NCBI GenBank assembly: GCA_003105225.1
Contig: PQAK01000036.1
Span: 6,805 to 31,736, forward strand
Reading direction: 5' to 3'
DNA length: 24,932 nt
Origin: Deltaproteobacteria bacterium
GTDB taxonomy: Bacteria; Desulfobacterota; Deferrimicrobia; Deferrimicrobiales; Deferrimicrobiaceae
Under the pieces are notes generated by a model. The model saw only the letters and a list, made by a program, of their open reading frames with translations, was not told the DNA's origin and did no database searches. Shown piece after piece: positions 1 through 8,050 of the stretch; the first letter of the stretch is position 1; every line of letters starts with the position of its first letter. A program made the translations under genes and the position numbers.

Positions 1-2
1 CC

Positions 3-1235
3 GACCGGGAGAAGATCCTGCAGTGGTGCGTGGACACGGTCAAGTATGCCCGGTCGCTGTGCCGCGACGTGGAGTTCTCCACGGAGGACGCCTCGCGCAC
101 CGACTTCGAGTTCCTCTGCCGGAGCGTGGAGGCCATCGCCAAGGCGGGCGCGACGACGATCAACGTTCCGGACACGGTCGGGTATGCGACGCCGCAGGAG
201 ATGGCCGACCGGATCCGGCGCCTGAAGGAAAAGGTGCCCGCGCTCGACAAGGTGGTTCTCTCCATGCACTGCCACAACGACCTGGGCATGGCCACGGCGA
301 ACACGCTGGCCGGGATCCTGGCGGGGGCGCGGCAGGCGGAGGTGACGATGAACGGGATCGGGGAGCGGGCCGGCAACGCGGCGCTCGAGGAGGTGGTCAT
401 GGCCCTCCGGACCCGGAAGGAAGTCTTCGGGAGCCTCTTCACGGAGGTGAACGTCCGGGAGATCGCCAAGACCAGCCGGATGGTGTCCAAGCTGATGGGG
501 CTTCCGATCCAGCGGAACAAGGCGATCGTGGGGACGAACGCCTTCGCGCACTCCTCCGGCATCCACCAGGACGGGATCCTCAAGGACCGCTCCACCTACG
601 AGATCATCCGCCCGGAGGACGTCGGGGTCTCCGCCCACACGTTCACCCTGACGGCGCGCTCGGGCCGCGCGGCGCTCAAGCACCACATCGCTTCGTTCGG
701 GCACGCCCTGACCGACGCCCAGCTGGACGCGATCTACGAGAAGTTCCTCGAGCTGGCCGACAAGAAGAAGGAGGTCATGGTCGAGGACCTCGAGATCCTC
801 GTCCAGGACGAGCTGTTCAAGGTCCCGGAAACGTACAAGCTGGTCCACCTCCAGATCCTGTCGGGAACGAAGGCGACGCCGATGGCCGCGCTCCGCGTCC
901 GGTGCGGCGGCGAGGTGATCGAGGAGGCGGCCACGGGGAACGGCCCGATCGACGCGGCGTACAAGTGCATCGAGCGGATCGTCGGTCAAAAATTCACGCT
1001 GATCGACTTCGGCCTGAACGCGGTCACGTCGGGCAAGGACGCCATCGGCGAGGCGCCGGTCCGGATCCGGTCGAACGGGACGATCTTCGCCGGCGGGGCG
1101 AGCTCCACCGACATCATCGAGGCGGCGATCAAGGCGTATCTCTCCGCGATCAACCGGTGGGTAGCCGCCGGGGAGAAGGGGAAGGCGAAGCGCAGGGGCG
1201 CACGCCAGGAGACCGTCAAGGTCCGGGCCGTATAG
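3..1235 (+). CDS. leuA: 2-isopropylmalate synthase, 5' end cut by the window
   Basis: The frame is open from the first bases and already coding at position 3 (DREKILQWC), so the true start lies outside the window. About 410 of the usual roughly 510 residues are visible. The enzyme condenses acetyl-CoA with 2-oxoisovalerate, the first committed step of leucine synthesis, in the cytoplasm. The HMGL-like TIM barrel shows the metal-binding HxH motif (SMHCHNDLG, near nt 265) and the family signature GERAGNAALEEVVM (near nt 360). The conserved linker NAFAHSSGIHQDGILKD (near nt 540) follows. The C-terminal part, from about nt 790, looks like the LeuA allosteric domain that binds leucine. The GTG at 30 is an internal codon, not a start. 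Homocitrate or citramalate synthase are relatives, but the overall match and full regulatory domain favour LeuA. Confidence 0.93.
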   Translation, partial: DREKILQWCVDTVKYARSLCRDVEFSTEDASRTDFEFLCRSVEAIAKAGATTINVPDTVGYATPQEMADRIRRLKEKVPALDKVVLSMHCHNDLGMATANTLAGILAGARQAEVTMNGIGERAGNAALEEVVMALRTRKEVFGSLFTEVNVREIAKTSRMVSKLMGLPIQRNKAIVGTNAFAHSSGIHQDGILKDRSTYEIIRPEDVGVSAHTFTLTARSGRAALKHHIASFGHALTDAQLDAIYEKFLELADKKKEVMVEDLEILVQDELFKVPETYKLVHLQILSGTKATPMAALRVRCGGEVIEEAATGNGPIDAAYKCIERIVGQKFTLIDFGLNAVTSGKDAIGEAPVRIRSNGTIFAGGASSTDIIEAAIKAYLSAINRWVAAGEKGKAKRRGARQETVKVRAV

Positions 1236-1254
1236 CCCCGACGCGGGAACCGGC

Positions 1255-1283
1255 GGGCCGGACCCCTCCCGCGGGGCCGGCCC
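1255..1283. terminator. Strong hairpin between convergent leuA and cupin gene
   Basis: GGGCCGG (1255-1261) pairs with CCGGCCC (1277-1283). CCCC (1263-1266) pairs with GGGG (1273-1276) inside it, leaving one bulged A and a 6-base loop. The hairpin lies between the leuA stop and the end of the opposing cupin gene. There is no T-run on either strand, so it is an RNA stem that may help end both transcripts rather than a classical intrinsic terminator. Confidence 0.5.
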
Positions 1284-1286
1284 GGG

Positions 1287-1613
1287 CTAGCGGTATTCTT
1301 CCCGGGGAGGAGAGAAAGCGTCCAGCGCCACCGCCCCGTTCGGGCCCGTGACGACCCGGTGCGGGACTCCGCCGGGGATCAGGTAGATATCGTTGCCGGA
1401 CAGCCGCCTGCTTTCCCCCGCAACGGTCAGCTCCATCTCCCCCGACACCATCATCCCCATCTGCTCGTGCGGGTGGGAGTGCTCCGGCACCACGGCGCCC
1501 GGCTCAAGGGTTACGAGGGAGAACATCAGCTTCTCCCCCGACGCGATTTTCGCCGTGACCCCCTGCGCAAGAAGCCGCGGCGGGATATCGGCGGGGTTCC
1601 AGATCCGGTGCAT
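1287..1613 (-). CDS. Small single-domain cupin protein
   Basis: The 108-residue protein is one cupin_2 barrel. Motif 1 is visible as PEHSHPHEQMGMMVSGEME (about residues 39-57), supplying the metal-binding His, His and Glu. Motif 2 is in DIYLIPGGVPHRV (about 75-87), supplying the last His. Such small cytoplasmic cupins bind a divalent metal and include sugar isomerases, dioxygenases and sensor-like proteins, so the substrate cannot be named. The ATG at 1613 has a good ribosome site, AGGAGG, about 9 bases upstream. The gene is alone: leuA converges on it and the fatty-acid synthase diverges from it. No signal peptide or membrane segment is seen. Confidence 0.8.
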   Translation of the reverse strand: MHRIWNPADIPPRLLAQGVTAKIASGEKLMFSLVTLEPGAVVPEHSHPHEQMGMMVSGEMELTVAGESRRLSGNDIYLIPGGVPHRVVTGPNGAVALDAFSPPREEYR

Positions 1614-1687
1614 CGGCGTCGCCTCCTGTCCCTCCCCGTCAAGGTGCGGGAGGATTTCCCCCCCTCCCGTTCCCGGGGAGTTGGAGT

Positions 1688-1693
1688 ATTATA
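1688..1693 (-). promoter_or_regulatory. Possible -10 box for the cupin gene
   Basis: The minus strand reads TATAAT at 1693-1688, a perfect -10 hexamer in otherwise GC-rich DNA. It lies about 75 bases upstream of the cupin ATG. No convincing -35 hexamer sits 16-18 bases upstream, so this is only a candidate. The rest of the 1614-1796 spacer holds the cupin and cfa ribosome sites and nothing else I can name. Confidence 0.35.
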
Positions 1694-1796
1694 ACCACTA
1701 CGGCTTCTCCGCCGCATGCACGAGTCCGGCAACCACTCAATGCAATCTCCATGAAACGGGTTCGCGCGGGCAGACATCAGCAGCGTGGAGGCGTCC

Positions 1797-3092
1797 ATGG
1801 CGGAGCCGCTGGCAGCATCCCCCGATCCCATCTCGCAAAAGTGCCTGTCGTTTCTCCGCGACCTTCTGGAAGGTCTCCATCCCCGGGATTTCGCCGTCCG
1901 ATTGTGGGACGGCAGCACCCTGGAGGAGGAGCGGGGAGAGCCCAGGAGATTCACGATGGTCCTGAAGCACCCCGGGGCGTTGCGCGCCTTGTTCCAATCC
2001 CCCAGCGAACTTTCCCTGGGCGAAGCCTACCTGGTCGACGACTTCGACATCGAGGGTGACATCGGGAGCGCCTTTTCGCTGGCGGACCATCTGGTGCGCC
2101 TCGATCCCGGGGTGGGCGAGCGGCTTCGATTCGCGTGGCGGCTCTCCAGCCTCCCTTCCCCGGCGCGCGGCCGGGCCGTCCGCCCGTCGGAGCGGCTGCA
2201 CGGCGACCGGCATTCCCGCGTGCGGGACCGCCAGGCGGTGACCTACCACTACGATGTATCCAATGATTTTTACGCCTTGTGGCTGGATGCGAGGATGGTA
2301 TATTCCTGCGCCTGTTTCGCATCGCCGGAGGAGGATCTCGACACCGCCCAGGAGCGGAAGCTCGACACCCTCTGCCGCAAGCTGCGGCTGCGGCGCGGCG
2401 AGCGCCTGCTGGACATCGGGGCCGGCTGGGGCGGGCTGGTTCTTTACGCCGCGCTCCGGTACGGTGTGGAGGCGGTCGGCATCACCTTGAGCCGCCCCCA
2501 GGCGGAGCTGGCGAACGAGCGGATCCGGGAGGCGGGCCTTGCCGGCCGGTGCCGGGTCACGGTCTGCGACTACCGCGACATCGACGGGCGGGAGTCGTTC
2601 GACAAGCTGGTCAGCGTGGGGATGTTCGAGCATGTGGGCGAGTCCCGCCTGGAAGAGTATTTCGGGCGTGCGTTCCGGCTGCTGCGCACGGGGGGCGTCT
2701 TCCTGAACCACGGCATCGCCAGCAACCCCGCCGCCCCGCCGATCCCCGGGCCGTCGTTTTCCGACCACTACGTTTTTCCGGACGGGGAGCTCCTCCCGAT
2801 CAGCTCCACGCTGCGCGCCGCGGAGGCGAAGGGATTCGAGGTGAGGGACGTGGAGAGCCTGCGAGAGCACTATGTCCTTACGCTGATGCACTGGGTGCGG
2901 CGCCTGGAGGCCCGGCGCGAGGAGGCCTGCCGCGCCGCCGGCGAGACGGCCTACCGCCTGTGGCGGCTGTACATGGCCGGCGCGGCCCACAAGTTCCGCA
3001 CCGGACGGAACAATGTCTACCAGGCGCTCCTTTCCAAGCCCGACCGGGGGGCAAGCGGCTTGCCGCTGTCGAGGGCCGACTGGTACGCCTGA
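1797..3092 (+). CDS. cfa: Cyclopropane-fatty-acyl-phospholipid synthase family protein
   Basis: This cytoplasmic, membrane-associated enzyme family transfers a methylene group from S-adenosylmethionine to double bonds of membrane phospholipid chains. The 431-residue protein has an N-terminal lipid-binding part (about 1-140), then the family motif YHYDVSNDFY (150-159). The SAM-binding loop LDIGAGWGG is at 205-213. SVGMFEHVGE (273-282) carries the conserved Glu278 and FLNHGI (302-307) carries His305; both match the E. coli active-site pattern. The C-terminus ends in the family-like segment NNVYQALLSKP. It is somewhat longer than E. coli Cfa (382). The ATG at 1797 is chosen because GGAGG at 1787-1791 sits 5 bases upstream; the in-frame GTG at 1785 overlaps that site. 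Related mycolic-acid-type methyltransferases are an alternative. The gene converges on larA with only 15 bases between stops and no terminator. Confidence 0.88.
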   Translation: MAEPLAASPDPISQKCLSFLRDLLEGLHPRDFAVRLWDGSTLEEERGEPRRFTMVLKHPGALRALFQSPSELSLGEAYLVDDFDIEGDIGSAFSLADHLVRLDPGVGERLRFAWRLSSLPSPARGRAVRPSERLHGDRHSRVRDRQAVTYHYDVSNDFYALWLDARMVYSCACFASPEEDLDTAQERKLDTLCRKLRLRRGERLLDIGAGWGGLVLYAALRYGVEAVGITLSRPQAELANERIREAGLAGRCRVTVCDYRDIDGRESFDKLVSVGMFEHVGESRLEEYFGRAFRLLRTGGVFLNHGIASNPAAPPIPGPSFSDHYVFPDGELLPISSTLRAAEAKGFEVRDVESLREHYVLTLMHWVRRLEARREEACRAAGETAYRLWRLYMAGAAHKFRTGRNNVYQALLSKPDRGASGLPLSRADWYA

Positions 3093-3107
3093 GCCGGGAG
3101 CGGCGAC

Positions 3108-4430
3108 TCACGCCTCCGGCGTCGTCGGGGGGTCCGGCAGGACGTACCCGGCGTCGGGGATGACCAGCGGAGAGGGCAGTCCGCCCAGGTGGCGGCGCGC
3201 CGCCTCGATGGCCTCCTCGAGGGACGCCGCGGGGGTCATCCCCATCCGAAGGACGTCCCCGGGGCGCAGCGAGGAGATCAGGATCGCCCGGCAGGCGCTC
3301 GCCTTGACGAATGCGGCATGGGCGGTCTGGCCGTAAATCTGGTAGTTCGCGCGAAGCTCCCGCTCCATTTCCGCCGGATCGGAGAACCGGAACCAGGGGA
3401 AGAATTGCGTGCTCCCGAATCCATCCGGGCATTCGGCGAGGAGGATCAGCGCGCCCCCCGGCTCGACGGCGGCGAATGACTGGTCCATCGCCTTGTGCGA
3501 CTGGATGAAATTGATGTCCTTGGGGAACCCGCCGGCCGACGCGATGACGAGCGGGTATCTCCGCGGGATGCGGACCCGGTAGACCTTGGCGTACCGGGCG
3601 CACCCCTCTTCGTGGGCGTCCCGCCAGTGGCCGGCCACCGCGTCGAAAAGCTCCTTCTCCGGGGTGAGGAGCGTGTTGACGAGGAACGACGGCGGGGCCA
3701 TGGCGACGGCCTCGAGGATATCCTGGTGCACGGGATTTCCCGCGAGGATGCCGGGGCGCGCGAGGGGGTGTTTTCCCGGTCCGTCGGTGCGGAAAATGCG
3801 GAAGTGCGTCGCTTCCGCGGTCTTCCTCCCTGCGCAGCCAGGAACCAGGGCCTTTCTCCCGCCGCCGAAGCCCGCGAAGTAGTGGAAGGAGATCGTGCCG
3901 GTCAGCAGGATCCGGTCGCGCTGCAAGAGCGGCCGGCAGATATGGACCGGGGTCCCGCTCGACGTGGTGCCGACATGGACCGTATCCCCGTCCGCGTCCG
4001 ATTGCTCCACGCGCACGCCGGAGGAAATCTCGGGGCCGACCACCGCCCGCAATTCCTCCACCGAAAGCGCCCGGTGCGTTCCCCGGGCGACGAACAGGGT
4101 GACCTTGTTCCTGGGGATGCCCGCTGCGTCGGTTTCGCGCAGGAGCGGGGGAAGGATCGTTTCCGTGGCGCTGTAACGGGTGATGTCCGAAATCGCCACG
4201 GCGACCGTTTCTCCGGGAGAAAGGATTTGCCGCAACGGAGGGCAGCCGATGGGCCGCTCGATCCGCCGCCGCAACAGGTCTTCCCCGGAGGGGGGCAGGG
4301 AGGGGGACCGCGCCGACAGAAGGGTCATGCTCCGGAAGGCACCCTCCGGGAGGAGCATCGAAGTCCGGCCGTAGCGCAGGCGGACGGGAGGCTTCGCGGC
4401 CGGGCGGGGGGAGCGGCCGGCGGGGCTCAT
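3108..4430 (-). CDS. larA: LarA-family nickel-pincer-dependent racemase/epimerase
   Basis: The 440-residue protein matches lactate racemase LarA, which racemises a 2-hydroxy acid by hydride transfer on a nickel-pincer nucleotide covalently bound to lysine. Diagnostic residues are visible: GTHR with His119, then HYFAGFGGGRK with His183 and Lys193, then His209. The His183-Lys193-His209 spacing (10 and 16) equals that of L. plantarum His174-Lys184-His200, as I recall that enzyme. SDITRYS (81-87) is the N-terminal family motif. GGFPKDINFIQSHK (300-313) supplies the conserved Gln310 and Lys313. The family has many substrates, so lactate itself is not assured. It is the last gene of the nickel operon; its ATG overlaps the nikO stop as ATGA (4430-4427). 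LarB, LarC and LarE, needed to build the cofactor, are not in the window. Confidence 0.9.
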   Translation of the reverse strand: MSPAGRSPRPAAKPPVRLRYGRTSMLLPEGAFRSMTLLSARSPSLPPSGEDLLRRRIERPIGCPPLRQILSPGETVAVAISDITRYSATETILPPLLRETDAAGIPRNKVTLFVARGTHRALSVEELRAVVGPEISSGVRVEQSDADGDTVHVGTTSSGTPVHICRPLLQRDRILLTGTISFHYFAGFGGGRKALVPGCAGRKTAEATHFRIFRTDGPGKHPLARPGILAGNPVHQDILEAVAMAPPSFLVNTLLTPEKELFDAVAGHWRDAHEEGCARYAKVYRVRIPRRYPLVIASAGGFPKDINFIQSHKAMDQSFAAVEPGGALILLAECPDGFGSTQFFPWFRFSDPAEMERELRANYQIYGQTAHAAFVKASACRAILISSLRPGDVLRMGMTPAASLEEAIEAARRHLGGLPSPLVIPDAGYVLPDPPTTPEA

Positions 4431-5290
4431 TGCTCCTCGCCTTCCGCGGGGGGATCGTCGGGGTGCCGGTGGACGTGGTACACCTCCGGATGCTCGTGCT
4501 CGTGCTCGTGCCAGTAGTCCTCGTGCGCGTGGCGGTGAAGGTGGACGAGGTTGGCGGCCAGCAGCAGCGGGCGGTCCGAAAGGATCTTCTCCGGGGTGCC
4601 GGAGGCGAGGATCCGGCGGTCCTCCCCGAACACGATCACCCGGTGGGCGATATCGGGGACGATGTGCAGGTCGTGCGTGGCGGTGACCACCGTCTTTCCC
4701 CTCGTTTCCATCTCCATGATGAGATCCACCAGCCCCCTGCTGCTGCGCGGGTCGAGCCCCGCCGTCGGCTCGTCCAGCAGAAGGACCTGCGGATCCATCA
4801 CCATCACGGAGGCGATGGCGACTTTTTTCTTCTCTCCTCCCGAAAGGGCGAAGGGGGGCCGGCCGGCGAGGGCATGCAGACCGAAGCGCTCCATCGCCTC
4901 CGCTACCTTAGAGTGTACCTCTTCCGGAGGGTCGTTCATCTGGAGCGGGCCGAAGGCGATCTCGTCCTCGACCGTCGGATTGAACAGCTGGGCGTCGGGG
5001 TTCTGAAAGAGAATGCCGATCTCCTTGCGGAAGAACATGCCGAAGGGGTCGCGGGATAACAGGGGGTCGGTGACCAGGCGGCCGAAGGCCCGATAGGTTC
5101 CTTTCCGGGGGAAGATCAGCCCCCCCAGAAGCATGAGAAGCGTGGATTTTCCACACCCGTTCGCTCCCAGCACCGCGATCCGTTCCCCGGCGAAAACGGA
5201 AAGGGATACCCCCGACAGCGCGGGGTTCCCCGCCTCGTAGCCGTAATGGACATCGGACAACTCCATCAGGGGAGATGCCGGTTCAGACAA
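4427..5290 (-). CDS. nikO: Nickel/cobalt ECF transporter ATPase with histidine-rich tail
   Basis: This is the ATP-hydrolysing subunit of an energy-coupling-factor nickel importer, on the cytoplasmic face. The 287-residue protein has Walker A GANGCGKST (42-50), a Q-loop in FQNPDAQLF (95-103), the ABC signature LSGGE (149-153), Walker B VLLLDE (169-174) and the H-loop THD (205-207). It ends in an unusual tail with 11 histidines between residues 250 and 276 (pattern HEHEHEH at 261-267), a likely metal-binding segment. I chose the TTG at 5290 because GGAGG at 5300-5296 lies 5 bases upstream; it overlaps the end of nikQ by 8 bases. An ATG at 5266 is the alternative. Cobalt rather than nickel is possible, but nikR and larA favour nickel. 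Confidence 0.92.
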   Translation of the reverse strand: MSEPASPLMELSDVHYGYEAGNPALSGVSLSVFAGERIAVLGANGCGKSTLLMLLGGLIFPRKGTYRAFGRLVTDPLLSRDPFGMFFRKEIGILFQNPDAQLFNPTVEDEIAFGPLQMNDPPEEVHSKVAEAMERFGLHALAGRPPFALSGGEKKKVAIASVMVMDPQVLLLDEPTAGLDPRSSRGLVDLIMEMETRGKTVVTATHDLHIVPDIAHRVIVFGEDRRILASGTPEKILSDRPLLLAANLVHLHRHAHEDYWHEHEHEHPEVYHVHRHPDDPPAEGEEQ

Positions 5291-6197
5291 GGTGGCCTCC
5301 CGCGCACAAGAACAGGACGATGGCAAGGAATGCCCACTCCCGCGGACGAAGCCAGGGGGAAGGGGGGAATTTCGCATCCCCCGTGAAGCCGCGCGATCGC
5401 ATCGCGGCGCCCACCTCCTCCATCAGGCGGAAGCTCTTTTCCCACGCCCCCGCGATCCGGGACCCGATCCACTCGTGCTCCTTTCCGATTCCCGGACGGC
5501 ATACCGTCCTGCTTTTTTTCCCGAGGTGGATCTCCTCGGATTGCCGCAGGAACGCGTGCAGGTACCGCACCGTCATCCCGGTTACCTGGAGGAAGAGGGG
5601 AGGAAGGCGAAGGAAGCGCAAGGCCCGCAGCAGGTCCACCCACCGGGTGGACAGGGTGAGCCACAGCACCGCGGCGGTGGAGGAGAGAACCCGCAGGAGG
5701 AACGTGGCCGCGGTCAGCAGCCCTTCCCGGGTGATTCCCACGACGGACGGAACGGGGTACGGTCCGATGGACCTTCCCTCGCCGAGGGGGAGAAGGGGAT
5801 AGACGACCGCCCCGTCATAGAAAAGGTTCAGCGTGGAAGGAGCCGCCATCAGCAGGGAGAAAAGAACCGCGAACAGGAATCCCGCCCCCAGGAACTCTTT
5901 CGGCCGGATCCGGGAGAGGAAGAGCGCCAGGACGGGAAGGGCGGCGTGAAGGAGCAATGCCGGGATCGATCCCGCAGTGCTTGCGCTGAGCAGGAAAAGA
6001 AGGAGGGCGAGGAGTCGGGCGCGCGGGTCCACTTTCTGCAGCAGCCCGTCGCGGCGCGCGGTCTCTTCGCGGAAGAGGGACCGGGAGAAGAAGGAGGAGA
6101 TCTCCCGCAGCGTCTTGTCGAGGTGGCTTCGCCCCGCTGGGCGCAGGCCCCGGACCCGGGCGGTCTCGAGGAAGCGCTGTTCCCGCGCCATCGTCAT
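5283..6197 (-). CDS. nikQ: Nickel ECF transporter transmembrane subunit (CbiQ/NikQ family)
   Basis: The 304-residue protein is the membrane T-component that couples the ATPase to the substrate-binding NikM. Hydrophobic segments are clear at about 61-96, at 102-120, in the middle (LLTAATFLLRVLSSTAAVLW) and at the C-terminus (WAFLAIVLFLCAGG). The cytoplasmic coupling region carries LRLPPLFLQVTGMTVRYLHA and the AMRSRGF motif typical of CbiQ proteins, where Arg residues contact the ATPase. A longer N-terminal soluble stretch (about 1-58) precedes the first membrane segment. The ATG at 6197 overlaps the nikN stop as ATGA, with GAGG about 8 bases upstream; a second ATG follows at 6191. Confidence 0.88.
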   Translation of the reverse strand: MTMAREQRFLETARVRGLRPAGRSHLDKTLREISSFFSRSLFREETARRDGLLQKVDPRARLLALLLFLLSASTAGSIPALLLHAALPVLALFLSRIRPKEFLGAGFLFAVLFSLLMAAPSTLNLFYDGAVVYPLLPLGEGRSIGPYPVPSVVGITREGLLTAATFLLRVLSSTAAVLWLTLSTRWVDLLRALRFLRLPPLFLQVTGMTVRYLHAFLRQSEEIHLGKKSRTVCRPGIGKEHEWIGSRIAGAWEKSFRLMEEVGAAMRSRGFTGDAKFPPSPWLRPREWAFLAIVLFLCAGGHLV

Positions 6198-6529
6198 CGC
6201 CGGCGCCTCGCCAGCCAGCGCGCCAGCAGATATCCTCCTGCGCCGCACGCCGCGATCCCGACGATCGCGGACAGGACATAAGCGAAACCCTGACGGGACA
6301 GGAGAGCGGTTCCCCGACCGGGGTACGCGTAGCCGGGAAGCGGGGCGTTCCACCTGCCGGCCTCCTTCTCCATCCCGGCGGGGGCGTAGCCGAGCACCTG
6401 CCGGATCTCCTCGATTCCCCACTCTCCCCAGGCGGAACCCGCCTTGAGGATCTGCGGGAGATAAAGGCCCACGGGGGTGAGCAGGGCGATCACCAGCAAG
6501 GCGATCCAGTATTTCCGGAATTCCCTCAC
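6194..6529 (-). CDS. nikN: NikN/CbiN-like small membrane subunit of the nickel importer
   Basis: The 111-residue protein has two hydrophobic segments, one at the N-terminus (YWIALLVIALLTPVGLYLP) and one near the C-terminus (FAYVLSAIVGIAACGAGGYLL). A roughly 55-residue extracytoplasmic loop joins them and the protein ends in an Arg-rich tail. That is the topology of the NikN/CbiN component that assists NikM in loading metal. Sequence identity is weak in this class, so the call rests mostly on topology and on its place between nikM and nikQ. Translation starts at GTG 6529, four bases after the nikM stop. The ribosome site is weak, which suggests coupling to nikM translation. Confidence 0.8.
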   Translation of the reverse strand: MREFRKYWIALLVIALLTPVGLYLPQILKAGSAWGEWGIEEIRQVLGYAPAGMEKEAGRWNAPLPGYAYPGRGTALLSRQGFAYVLSAIVGIAACGAGGYLLARWLARRRR

Positions 6530-6533
6530 CGGC

Positions 6534-7220
6534 CTATGCCTTCTCCGACGTTGCCTGGAGGATCCAGGCGGAGCGGGACCGCTGCAGGTGATGCACCACC
6601 AGTCCCGTGACCAGCGCCTCGGCGAGTCCGAAGATCGTCAGGTGCTGCAGCATCATCGCGGGAACCGCCACGGAAAGCGGATAGGGGGCGTACAGCGCCC
6701 GGCCGTCGGCTCCCGTGTGCAGCAGCGGCTGGATGCCGAACATCACGGCCGTCGAAAGCGCCGCCGCGTTCAGGCCCAGCCAGCCGCCGATTCCGGCGGC
6801 CACGGCATTCCCCTTTACCGAGGGGAAGACCCGGCAGAGGCCCCGATAGGCGTAATACCCCGAGAAGGGCATGAGAAACGCCATGTTGAAACAGTTGGCG
6901 CCGATGGCCGTGATCCCCCCGTCTCCGAAGAGCAGCGCCTGGATGACAACGGCGATGCTGACCGACAGCAGCGCTCCCCAGGGGCCCACGGCGATGGCGA
7001 CCAGGACCCCCCCGATGGCATGGCCGGTGCTCCCCCCGGGAAGGGGGATGTTGAACATCATCACGAGGAAGGAAAATGCCGCCGAGATCGCGAGAAGGGG
7101 CGCCCGGCGTGCGTCCAGGCCGGCCTTCAGTTTCCTGGCGGCGATTCCCCACAGGGGGATGCATGCCGCGTATCCCGCGAGGTACGTCGGCGGCCCCAGG
7201 TATCCGTCGGGTATGTGCAC
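6534..7220 (-). CDS. nikM: Nickel-binding membrane subunit of ECF importer (NikM/CbiM family)
   Basis: This 228-residue integral membrane protein is the substrate-binding S-component. It begins MHIPDGYL, the CbiM/NikM signature, in which the free N-terminal amine and His2 ligate the metal. Counting from the GTG at 7220, the conserved GSTGHAIGG places a histidine at exactly residue 67. His2 and His67 are the nickel ligands known from the NikM2 crystal structure. GGAGGG at 7231-7226 lies 5 bases before this GTG. A start further upstream would bury His2 and destroy the site. The conserved FGDGGITAIGANCFNMA segment follows. Several hydrophobic helices span the protein. NikM and CbiM are hard to separate by sequence, so nickel is inferred from the operon. 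Confidence 0.93.
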   Translation of the reverse strand: MHIPDGYLGPPTYLAGYAACIPLWGIAARKLKAGLDARRAPLLAISAAFSFLVMMFNIPLPGGSTGHAIGGVLVAIAVGPWGALLSVSIAVVIQALLFGDGGITAIGANCFNMAFLMPFSGYYAYRGLCRVFPSVKGNAVAAGIGGWLGLNAAALSTAVMFGIQPLLHTGADGRALYAPYPLSVAVPAMMLQHLTIFGLAEALVTGLVVHHLQRSRSAWILQATSEKA

Positions 7221-7233
7221 AGGATCCCTCCGG

Positions 7234-8019
7234 CTAATTCGAGGCGTGCGGGAACGCAAGGGTGAGGCCCGCCAGGTAAGTGACGGTGGGAGAGGCTTCG
7301 CTCAACCCCCAGCGGATCCCCATGTCCAGCGTCAGGTTTTTACCAAGGTCCTTCTTGCCCCCGATGAGAAATTCGGAGCCGGGCTTGGAGGTTCCGCTAT
7401 CCTTCTCCCACAGGGTTTCGCTTACCAGGATCCAGTTCCGCCGGATTTCCCATTCCGCCGCCAGGCTCCAGCGGGCCTTGGTGTCCCGGGCGCGTCCTGC
7501 GGCCGCATGCATCGTCCATTCGTATCCTGCATTTGCGTGGATCCGGATGGTCTCGACCTCCCAGCCGGCGATGAACGTCATCTGTCCTTTGGTCCGGCCG
7601 TCCCCCAGCCCCTTTGCCTCGTCCCCGGTGGGCAGCAGGGCGCCCGCCTTGATGCCGAGGGCAGGCATCCACCCCTTGCCGTCGTGGAAGGAGGTTTTCA
7701 GCGCCGCCTGGGTATCCCCGAACCCGCGGCTGTCGGGACTTGCGGTGTCCGGCTGGAGGAAAAGATAGGCGAACGACAACTCCAGTTGGGCATTCGGAAA
7801 AAGTCCCAACGTGTAAATATTCCCGACGCTCGTCATGCGGCTGCCTTCGCGGTCGTGCGACCGTTCATGGTTGAACTCCACTTCGACGCTTCCTTTCCCG
7901 ATCGTCGCCGCGTCCTCCGTTCCCATCGGATGCCCGGCCTCCGCCTCCCATGCGGTGGTGATCAGCGTAATCCCCACCAGGAGCGCCGCCGCGCGAGACG
8001 CTTTCCATCGGCGTGCCAT
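7234..8019 (-). CDS. Putative outer-membrane beta-barrel in the nickel operon
   Basis: The 261-residue precursor has a signal peptide (positive MARRWKASR, hydrophobic core, cleavage near AEA|GH at about residues 28-29). The mature start GHPMGTEDAATIGKGSVEVE resembles the opening of transporter-like proteins of the phenol MetA-degradation (PF13557-like) family, which are outer-membrane barrels. The rest alternates polar and apolar residues with frequent aromatic residues and ends LAGLTLAFPHASN, consistent with beta strands. AGGGAGG lies 4 bases before the ATG at 8019. It sits between nikR and nikM, with a 31-base gap before it and 13 bases after it. The location suggests a passive outer-membrane route for nickel or a nickel complex, which is inference. 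The family name is from memory. Confidence 0.7.
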   Translation of the reverse strand: MARRWKASRAAALLVGITLITTAWEAEAGHPMGTEDAATIGKGSVEVEFNHERSHDREGSRMTSVGNIYTLGLFPNAQLELSFAYLFLQPDTASPDSRGFGDTQAALKTSFHDGKGWMPALGIKAGALLPTGDEAKGLGDGRTKGQMTFIAGWEVETIRIHANAGYEWTMHAAAGRARDTKARWSLAAEWEIRRNWILVSETLWEKDSGTSKPGSEFLIGGKKDLGKNLTLDMGIRWGLSEASPTVTYLAGLTLAFPHASN

Positions 8020-8050
8020 CCGGCCTCCCTCGGAATATCGGAAATAAATA

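Noticed and set aside
4478..4550. GTGCTCGTG-type tandem repeats as a repeat element
   Set aside because: They are the His/Glu codons of the NikO tail on the minus strand and need no separate explanation.
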